25,228 nt of DNA, taken from positions 1 through 25,228 of IMG/VR virus record IMGVR_UViG_3300025889_000873. One strand, written 5' to 3'. Shown piece after piece: positions 1-6,500 of the stretch (position 1 is the first letter of the stretch; every line of letters starts with the position of its first letter). A model generated the notes under the pieces. That model was not told where the DNA came from. It saw only the letters and a program-made list of their open reading frames with translations, and ran no database searches. Position numbers and translations under genes: made by a program. The stretch is from a virus.

Positions 1-1
1 A

Positions 2-265
2 TGGAACGACGTGGCCGATTATGAGTGTAACGAAGCCACCGTATCTTTTAGGTCAACTTTTGCGCCCCTGAAGGAAACTAAGGAATCAACCGGAGCGAGT
101 GGAAGGCTGTTAATTTCAAAGAACACTGGAAGCCGATGGGGTGAACCTTGCCCCGATTGCGCGCTTCCAGGTCTTTACATGATCACTTTAAAAGGAAATA
201 AAATTTTCACTAAAGATGATCCCAATTGCTATAAGCAAACCGTGTCATGGTATTGGAAAAAATAG
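2..265 (+). CDS. Unrecognised phage protein, 5'-truncated
   Basis: The reading frame is open from the left edge of the window to a TAG at 263-265. The true start probably lies outside, although a GTG at 11 could begin an 84-residue protein. The visible part holds a CPDC pair around the middle and two more cysteines (in YEC and NCY), which could bind a metal. It ends in an aromatic, basic tail (SWYWKK). I do not recognise the family. The next gene starts inside its 3' end (ATG at 247), so the two are probably translated together. Compact packing and the partner gene support it being real. Confidence 0.5.
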   Translation, partial: WNDVADYECNEATVSFRSTFAPLKETKESTGASGRLLISKNTGSRWGEPCPDCALPGLYMITLKGNKIFTKDDPNCYKQTVSWYWKK

Positions 266-546
266 ACGACGAAACAAGTCGGGAACAGAGGATTCGGGAG
301 TCTCTGAACTCCATGCGTCAAAAGGGGATTCCCGAATCCATGATTAATGCAATGGGCCGAATTTTGCGGCGACATAAAAAAGGAACAAAATCGCGCCTTA
401 ATCAATTTTCCAAACCCATCGTGGGCGATTGCGTATCCGATACCCTGAAAAGCGAATGGGAGGCTAATATAGCTTCCAGGGATGCCGACCAGGATTTCCA
501 GGAGCGCGTCGAATATATAAACCGCGCTTTTGATAAAATCCGTTAA
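247..546 (+). CDS. Unrecognised small basic protein (99 aa)
   Basis: The ATG at 247 overlaps the end of the preceding gene by 19 nt, a typical phage arrangement. The 99-residue product is highly charged and predicted mostly helical. A basic stretch near residues 38-50 (RILRRHKKGTKSR) could contact nucleic acid. No catalytic motif is apparent. I do not recognise the family. Its place before a DUF1064-like gene suggests the edge of an early or accessory region, which is inference from position only. Confidence 0.55.
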   Translation: MVLEKIDDETSREQRIRESLNSMRQKGIPESMINAMGRILRRHKKGTKSRLNQFSKPIVGDCVSDTLKSEWEANIASRDADQDFQERVEYINRAFDKIR

Positions 547-569
547 TAAGTTATTATTTCATTCACGCC

Positions 570-710
570 ATGTCCGACCTTAGTTATTTAAAACAACTCA
601 CCGAACAATTAATGCACCGTGATAACTTGAACGGTGCGACTCTCAAGGGGGAAGCAATGCAACGCAATAACACATCATGTTTAAGATTCCCCCTAGGAGG
701 AACCAAATAA
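570..710 (+). CDS. Tiny ORF of 46 aa, possible gene
   Basis: This frame runs from the ATG at 570 to a TAA at 708-710. The TAA overlaps the ATG of the next gene (TAATG). The product begins MSDLSYLKQL and has no recognisable domain. There is no clear Shine-Dalgarno before its start, which lowers confidence. It fills what would otherwise be a 160-nt gap in a genome packed end to end, and its stop is positioned for translational coupling to the downstream gene. It could instead be untranslated leader. Confidence 0.4.
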   Translation: MSDLSYLKQLTEQLMHRDNLNGATLKGEAMQRNNTSCLRFPLGGTK

Positions 711-928
711 TGTCCGATTGGGCCGAATGGTCAAAACACGTTTTAAATTCCCTAGAAAGAAGCGACAAAAACCTTCAGAAGTTAGATGAAAAAATCACCG
801 GACTTTTAGAAAAACTTATTTTATTAGAACGCGAAATATTATTATTTAAAACCAAAATCACATTGATAGGAACCGGCGCGGCCGGGTTATTAGTAACCGT
901 GATTGAATTGATAAAACTTTTGAAGTGA
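710..928 (+). CDS. Small coiled-coil plus membrane-helix protein, holin/XhlA-like
   Basis: The start at 710 is chosen because an AGGAGG lies at 695-700 with 9 nt spacing. An upstream in-frame ATG at 677 would put that site inside the gene. The 72-residue product has an N-terminal charged helix rich in Leu, Lys and Glu (about residues 8-45, coiled-coil-like) and one C-terminal hydrophobic helix (about residues 48-68, GTGAAGLLVTVIELI), ending in lysine. This is the layout of the small XhlA/hemolysin-type membrane proteins common in phages, which often sit in lysis modules. No endolysin is adjacent; the only one seen is at 19452. A role as holin or holin accessory is therefore a guess. The next gene overlaps by 4 nt. 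Confidence 0.6.
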   Translation: MSDWAEWSKHVLNSLERSDKNLQKLDEKITGLLEKLILLEREILLFKTKITLIGTGAAGLLVTVIELIKLLK

Positions 929-1299
929 AAGCAAATAAATATAAAGCACAAAAAACCAGGATCGACGGGCTAACCTTCGCAAGTAAAGGCGAGGCGTCAT
1001 GTTATGAGGTTTTAAAAAATGATCCCGAAATTGAAATCCTTCAAACGCAACCGCAAGTTTATCTCACCGCCGCGAAGATTCTTTATAAACCCGATTTTAA
1101 ATGCAAAGAAAAAAAGACCGGGTTAGTTTTTTACGTTGAATATAAAGGCGTCGAAACCGCGTCATGGCGCATCAAAAAGAAGTTATGGAAATCCTACGGG
1201 CCTTCATTCCTTCAAATTTTTAAAGGCTCCTATAATACCGGAATAAAAATGGTTGAAGAAATAAAGCCGGTTCGAAAGTATTGCTTCGAGTGTTCTTAG
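925..1299 (+). CDS. DUF1064-like protein with PD-(D/E)XK nuclease pattern
   Basis: It starts with GTG at 925, overlapping the previous stop (GTGA). The 124-residue product opens with the NKYKAQKT...DG...F.SKGEA signature of phage DUF1064 proteins. Candidate nuclease residues fall in the expected order: Glu23 in SKGEA, Asp57 in YKPDF, and Glu72 and Lys74 in VEYKG. Members of this family are thought to have a restriction-endonuclease-like fold and act on phage DNA structures, possibly as junction resolvases. That activity is family-level inference. Three cysteines near the C-terminus (YCFEC) are a local extra. It is the last rightward gene before two leftward genes. Confidence 0.8.
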   Translation: MKANKYKAQKTRIDGLTFASKGEASCYEVLKNDPEIEILQTQPQVYLTAAKILYKPDFKCKEKKTGLVFYVEYKGVETASWRIKKKLWKSYGPSFLQIFKGSYNTGIKMVEEIKPVRKYCFECS

Positions 1300-1330
1300 G
1301 GTTTATATTGTGACTTCATTCATTCTCAAT

Positions 1331-1376
1331 CCCCCCCATTATGCGCGGCCCTTTCGTTAAGTATTGCGCGGGGGGG
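1331..1376. terminator. GC-rich hairpin between converging genes
   Basis: Seven C at 1331-1337 can pair with seven G at 1370-1376, and GCGC at 1343-1346 with GCGC at 1366-1369, leaving a small bulge and a loop. The hairpin sits in the gap between the end of the rightward DUF1064-like gene (1299) and the end of the leftward phosphoesterase gene (1381). A bidirectional transcription stop would be expected there. There is no good T-tract on either side, so factor-independent termination is not certain. Confidence 0.5.
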
Positions 1377-1380
1377 AAAT

Positions 1381-2415
1381 TTAAATTTCAAAAATATTCG
1401 GTCCGAATTCGCTGATATATCCGATCGCGTGACCCCATCGTGGCTCTGGTCCTGGTAAATACGAAAACGCTTTTGAAGAAGGATCCCCCAAATATCCAAG
1501 ATCCATTTCAAAAAGCATTCTGGCCGTTTTATCCGTGTTTAAACTTGCGACCGTTTCGACCGGATTCCAAACCAAACCAGGTCGATGAGTATGACACCGA
1601 ACAACGTGCATTTTGTGTTGCGATCTATGCAATCCGATTTGTCCCTTGTATCCATGAGTGTATGCAACGTTACCGCCGATCACAAAAGGTTCCTTTAAAT
1701 TAAAATGCGTTTCCACGCCGTCGAACAAATACTTTTTTCTAAAATCCGTTTCGTATTCAATTTCCGGGTTTTTATTAATCATTGAAATATAACCGCGCGC
1801 ATCATGATTCCCTAAGAGTTGAATCATCCGAATATCTTTTGAGCCGATCATATCCCTAATGGATCCCCAAAAAAATTCAAGTTGTGTTCGGGCGATGTCT
1901 ATTTCAATGTCGGGAGGAAGTACCGAAGTTTTTGGGGATGGGAAACGAGAATAAGCGAGCAAATCAAAAGCGTCGCCGCATTGTGCCACGTTTTTGACTA
2001 ACCCTTTACCGATCATAAATTCACAAAAAGCCAAAACCTTTTCGATTTTTTCCTTATCCCACCACGGGCAATGCATATCACCTAGCGCAATAGTAGGTTC
2101 GAAGGTTTCGAAGTGCGGAATGCTTGCGCCTAGTTTTGGCATTTCCAAAAGTTCATCAATATTCCTTTTATAAACTTGCGTGATCCGTTCCTTAACTTCC
2201 GACTTCATTTCCTTTTTAGATTTTTGCCTGGACGATTCAAGACCGGCGGAAATCCTGGCAATGGTCCAGGAGCTAAAAACCTCGTTGATTCGACGTTTGG
2301 AAAATTTTCCTATCGTGAGATATTCCGATCTAGTCAATGCGGGGTTGTTCAACTCAAGTGCAACCCGCTTTAGGTCTTTTATTATTTCGTGCGTCAAATC
2401 CTTTGAACCCATCAA
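1381..2415 (-). CDS. Calcineurin-like phosphoesterase with N-terminal homing-endonuclease-type repeat
   Basis: The 344-residue product carries the full metallophosphoesterase motif set in order: GDMH (residues 112-115), CGDAFD (146-151), GNHD (202-205), a lone His in YTHG (254) and CHTH (274-277). These residues bind two metal ions, so it should be an active phosphoesterase. Its substrate (nucleic acid, nucleotide or protein) cannot be read from sequence. Residues about 10-59 (KDLKRVALELNNP...W..AR.SAGL) look like the homing-endonuclease-associated repeat, a small DNA-binding unit found beside nuclease-like domains in phages. Residues 60-100 are a charged linker. The ATG overlaps the end of the adjacent leftward metallopeptidase gene by 4 nt, so the two form a pair transcribed leftward. 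Confidence 0.88.
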   Translation of the reverse strand: MMGSKDLTHEIIKDLKRVALELNNPALTRSEYLTIGKFSKRRINEVFSSWTIARISAGLESSRQKSKKEMKSEVKERITQVYKRNIDELLEMPKLGASIPHFETFEPTIALGDMHCPWWDKEKIEKVLAFCEFMIGKGLVKNVAQCGDAFDLLAYSRFPSPKTSVLPPDIEIDIARTQLEFFWGSIRDMIGSKDIRMIQLLGNHDARGYISMINKNPEIEYETDFRKKYLFDGVETHFNLKEPFVIGGNVAYTHGYKGQIGLHRSQHKMHVVRCHTHRPGLVWNPVETVASLNTDKTARMLFEMDLGYLGDPSSKAFSYLPGPEPRWGHAIGYISEFGPNIFEI

Positions 2416-2801
2416 ATCCCCCGGTTTAATATTCTTGTTAAATGTTCAACCGTTTTTTCCTCAACTTCGATCAATTCCCTATGCGTGACCAGGGTTCCCG
2501 ATAAAAGTTGCGCGCTTGAATTGCTTAATCCCGATAAAACAACGTGCAAAAGTTCGTGGCAAATCACCTCGTTTAAAATATTGGGCGGCTTTAAGGCGTG
2601 GGCGTTTACGGTTATAAGCGCGCGAGTATAGGAATTATCAATCGAAACATTGGCAGCATAATCCGCCGAATCGTTCACTTCGAATTCGAGACGAATATCC
2701 CATGATTCGAGCATAAGCGCCCGAATCCAATAATTAACTTCACGGGTGACCTTAGCCTTTTTTGTTTTATTCCAAAAACTCACCGAATAATGGTCCCCCA
2801 T
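2412..2801 (-). CDS. Phage HEXXH zinc metallopeptidase-like protein
   Basis: The 129-residue product has a HELLH zinc-binding helix at residues 82-86, preceded by a strand and hydrophobic turn (NEVICHELLH) as in SprT-like and related minimal zincins. A later acidic helix (VEEKTVEHL) could supply the third ligand. The N-terminal part with alternating hydrophobic residues and a VNAHAL strand fits the edge of a zincin sheet. Such short metallopeptidases recur in phage accessory regions; their targets are unknown. It is the first gene of the leftward pair. No Shine-Dalgarno is evident before its ATG. Confidence 0.75.
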   Translation of the reverse strand: MGDHYSVSFWNKTKKAKVTREVNYWIRALMLESWDIRLEFEVNDSADYAANVSIDNSYTRALITVNAHALKPPNILNEVICHELLHVVLSGLSNSSAQLLSGTLVTHRELIEVEEKTVEHLTRILNRGI

Positions 2802-2832
2802 TAATACTTAAAATAAAAACGCACCGCGCAAG

Positions 2833-2861
2833 TTGACGAGAATTGATCCAAAAACTATTTT
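2833..2861 (+). promoter_or_regulatory. Candidate sigma70 promoter for the tail-fibre block
   Basis: TTGACG at 2833-2838 and TATTTT at 2856-2861 are separated by 17 nt, in the short gap between the leftward metallopeptidase gene and the rightward genes that lead to the tail fibre. Transcription would begin near 2867, almost at the ATG at 2868, giving a leaderless or nearly leaderless message for the small zinc-ribbon gene. The -35 is good and the -10 only fair. Confidence 0.4.
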
Positions 2862-2867
2862 TTATTA

Positions 2868-3038
2868 ATGTTAAAAGACGAGATAAAATTCCTTTGTGTG
2901 TCTTGCGAGGGAATACGGTCGAACATCGTTCCGACTTATTGCGGCGAATGTTTTTCCGATTTATCCGAAGACGAACAAATCAAAAACGTGATGTCATTGA
3001 AACCTCATTACGTCGCCTTTTGGACTTTTAGTTTTTAA
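2868..3038 (+). CDS. Tiny CxxC zinc-ribbon protein (56 aa)
   Basis: This frame encodes 56 residues with two CxxC pairs, CVSC at residues 10-13 and CGEC at 25-28, the spacing of a small zinc ribbon. An acidic stretch (SDLSEDEQ) and an aromatic tail (FWTFSF) follow. The cysteine pattern argues for a real gene over chance. The following gene begins 2 nt after its stop. No Shine-Dalgarno is present; a promoter candidate just upstream would make it leaderless. The function is not recognisable. Similar small zinc proteins in phages are often regulatory. Confidence 0.6.
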   Translation: MLKDEIKFLCVSCEGIRSNIVPTYCGECFSDLSEDEQIKNVMSLKPHYVAFWTFSF

Positions 3039-3040
3039 TT

Positions 3041-3349
3041 ATGGCCTATTCACCGAATCGCATTGAAAAAACACAATTAACCGTCGACAAGGGTTCGCCC
3101 GGTGCGTCGGATCATAGGAATATCGGCGCGACCACTATTGATGGGGTTGAAGCCTTGAACGTTTCAATAAAAGAGGGTTTACTTTCGGGCGTGACTTTCG
3201 ATTTTATCGGAGTGACCTATCCCACTTCCACAACCGAAAATTTTACATATAGGACAGGAGGAAGCGGGGGGACGATCACCGCCGTTATCGAGCTAACCTA
3301 TACCAATTCGTCAAAAAGTGATTTAACTTCCGTTGAAAGGCTGCAATAA
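3041..3349 (+). CDS. Small tail-fibre-associated protein (102 aa)
   Basis: The 102-residue product is Ser/Thr/Gly-rich and strand-rich (GVTFDFIGVTYPTSTTENFTY, TAVIELTYTN), resembling phage appendage proteins and not an enzyme. It lies 2 nt after the zinc-ribbon ORF and overlaps the next start by 1 nt, at the head of the tail-fibre operon. A structural or adaptor role near the fibre is inferred from composition and position. I do not recognise a named family. Confidence 0.65.
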   Translation: MAYSPNRIEKTQLTVDKGSPGASDHRNIGATTIDGVEALNVSIKEGLLSGVTFDFIGVTYPTSTTENFTYRTGGSGGTITAVIELTYTNSSKSDLTSVERLQ

Positions 3350-3501
3350 TGCCTTGGAAGTTTAACCCGTTCACCGGTTCACTTGATTATTACGAAACGG
3401 GCGCGGGCGGTTCGGCTTTTGATCCCGACGTTATTGTGACGGCGGAGGATTCTAGCGTTTCCGTGTCGAACAGTGGGAACGTTATAACTAAGGAATTTTA
3501 A
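3349..3501 (+). CDS. Short conserved-type fibre-proximal protein (50 aa)
   Basis: The ATG at 3349 overlaps the previous stop (TAATG), and the frame ends at the TAA at 3499-3501. The product begins MPWKFNPFTGSLDYYE, an opening I recall from many very short phage proteins encoded next to tail fibres. A Gly-rich linker and a V/S-rich end follow. Its function is unknown; a fibre-attachment or virion minor component is plausible. An AAGGA near its end serves as ribosome site for the giant fibre gene. Confidence 0.65.
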   Translation: MPWKFNPFTGSLDYYETGAGGSAFDPDVIVTAEDSSVSVSNSGNVITKEF

Positions 3502-3503
3502 TT

Positions 3504-6500
3504 ATGAGTTTTCATAAAGATTTAACAGACACCGACATTCACGCCCTGACGTTCCAAACCTTCGCGGATCAAGCGGCGCGCCTGGCATATAGTTATCAAG
3601 CGGCCGATGTTCACAAAATGGTTTATCAAACGGACACCGGAACTTATTTCCTGGTAAAAAGTACAACCCCGACGTTTCAGGAAATCGGTGCGGGCGGCGG
3701 AGGGGGAAGCTCGACATTCACCGGCCTAACAGATACACCGGCGAATTATACCGGCCACGCCGAAAAAGTTGTGAAAGTTAACGCGGGCGAAACGGCGGTC
3801 GAATTCACAACCCCGGGAAATTTAGAACTTGCAAGGGTTTCGGGTTCAACCTTTTCGACAATTCAGCATCTACAGGATATTTTTCATAGCTCCGGGGTTA
3901 TTTCGGGCGGACAAATCACGGATGACACCGACGGAACCATAACGGTTGCGGCCGGAACGGGATTAATTCGCGCGACCAATTCCGAAACCGCTGAAATAAA
4001 GTATACCGACTGGGCGGCCGAATCGGGCGCAAATGTTGCATTGACAGATAATGACATGAATTATGTTTATGTGGAATGGAACGCGGGAACGCCTCAAGTT
4101 ATAGCCTCCATCACCGAGCGAACGGACTATCAAACTAACATTTTGCTAGGGACCGTTTATAGGTCGGGAACGACGCTTCACATTACAGAAGACACCCGCC
4201 CCGCCGTAGGTGATCAAGCAGCAAAAATTATTCGAAGACTAACCGCCGTTGTTCCATTTGCCAGGGAATCGGGCGGCGTTATTAGTGAAACGGGAACGCG
4301 AAGCATTGCTATTAGTGCGGGTATTTGGTGGGAAGGCTTGACCCAATTTTCTACGGCGGCGTTTAATTCGAGCGTCTCTGATACGTTTAGAACTTTTTAC
4401 TGGAATGGAACATCGTGGGTTGAAACCGCCTCGCAAACTCAAATTGACAACACCCAATATAATGATTTTGGAGTCGGCCTAGCCACACTTTCAAATAATG
4501 CATATGGTGTTCACTGGATTTATCTAGCTCAAGACGGCGATGTATATTCCGTTTATGGTCAAGGCGATTATACATTATCGCAAGCGCAAGAATCGGTTCC
4601 CAATGGGGTTCCGGGACATTTTGCCGAAAACCATGCTCGCCTAGTTGGAAAGGTCATAATAAAAAAGAACTCCTCGTCATTCACTCAACTTGACAGCGCA
4701 TTCGATTTAACACTAAGCCCCGTTGCAGCATCGGAACATTCATCATTATTAAACTTAGGCGCGGATGATCACACGCAATATTCTTTAATTAGTTCTCAAG
4801 CGGGCGCGCCTACTTCAACCCCTTCAAGGGTCGGCGAGGTTAACGTTGATACAACGGCGGACGATGCTTATATTTCGGCGGGAACGGGCTCAAGTTCCGA
4901 TTGGAAACTTGCCAGTGAAACCGCAACTAGCATAAAAACAAAATACGAATCTAATGCGGACACAAACGCATTTACCGACGCCGAACAAACCAAGGTAGGT
5001 TACTTAACCGTGACACAAGCGGTTGACCTGGACACAATGGAAACCGACATTGCAACCAACAACGCGAAGGTTAGCAATGCAACCCACACGGGCGAAGTGA
5101 CAGGAAGCGGAGCATTGACCGTTGACAAAACCGCGATCACTAACAAAACACTTGTGACCGCCGCATCAACCGATCATGTCCTGGTGGCCGACTCTAGTGA
5201 TTTGGATAATCTTAAAAAAGTTTTGGTTTCTGACCTTCAAGGATCGGGAACGGACAATGACGCTATACATGATAATGTGGCCGGTGAGATTGCTTTAATA
5301 ACTGAAAAGGTTTCCCCGGTATCCGCCGACCTTTTAGTCATTGAGGATTCCGCCGATACGAACAATAAAAAGAGAATCCAGGTCGGAAACATTCCCCACG
5401 ATTCATTAAGTGGTTTTGTGGCCAATGAACATATTGACTGGACCGCCGCAAGTGCGGGAACCATTCATGCGACAAACTACGTTGATAACGACACAACCGA
5501 TCACGCGCTTTTAACTAATAAGGGAACAAATACCCACGCGCAAATCGATTCTCATATCGCCGACGCTGATAAGCACCGGGATATTTTACAAGGGGTTATT
5601 GCATCGCGCCCCGCATTCGGAACCGCCGGCCGGTACTATTACGCAACCGATGAAAAGAAATGGTACTATGACACGGGCGCCGCATGGGATTTAAGCGTGG
5701 CGACTCCGGACACACACACACACACCGCGTCGGAAATAACCGATTTTGACGCGGAGGTTTCTAATAATTCCGACGTTTCGGCTAACACCGCGAAGGTTAG
5801 CAATGCGACACATACGGGCGATGTCACGGGATCAACGGCGCTCACTATTGCTGCCAATGCCGCTGATAATACAAAAATATCGGACATGGCGCAAAATACC
5901 ATTAAGGGAAGAATTACCGCCGCAACGGGCGACCCGGAAGACTTAACCGCCGCGCAAGTTCGAACGATAATAAATGTTGAAGACGGTGCAACCGCCGATC
6001 AAACGGGCGCGGAAATTAAAACGGCTTATGAAGCCGAGGCCAATACTAATGCCTATACAGACGCCGAACAAACCAAGGTCGGTCACTTAACCGTGACACA
6101 AGCGGTTGACCTGGACACAATGGAAACCGACATTGCAACCAACAACGCGAAGATTTCTAATGCGACTCACACGGGCGAAGTTACGGGAAGCGGAGCGTTG
6201 ACCGTTGATAAAACGGCGATCACAAATAAAACTTTAGTGACAGCGGTGGGAACGGATCACGTTTTAATTGCCGACGCATCGGATACCGACAATTTAAAAA
6301 AGGCGCTTGTTTCGGATTTCCTAGGGGCGGGAACCGATAACGACGCGATCCATGATAACGTAGCCGGGGAAATTTCATTAATTACTGAAAAGGCTTCACC
6401 TGTTTCGGCGGATTTATTAATTATTGAGGATTCGGCGGATTCCAATAATAAAAAGCGCGTACAAATTGGAAACCTGCCAGGCGGCGGCGGTGGGATAACT

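Noticed and set aside
677-709. Longer start for the small membrane protein
   Set aside because: The AGGAGG at 695-700 would lie inside the gene; the ATG at 710 has it at correct spacing and overlaps the preceding stop.
1326-1511. 61-codon minus-strand frame near the phosphoesterase end
   Set aside because: It overlaps the real phosphoesterase in another frame on the same strand and runs through the terminator hairpin.
2843-3031. 62-codon plus-strand frame upstream of the fibre block
   Set aside because: It overlaps the 56-aa CxxC frame. It is Arg/Phe-rich without motif, and its cysteine-bearing competitor is better placed against the next gene.
5002-6152. CRISPR-like or mobile-element direct repeats
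   Set aside because: The two 68-nt identical copies are in frame within the tail fibre and part of a longer protein-level duplication; there is no spacing pattern or transposase.
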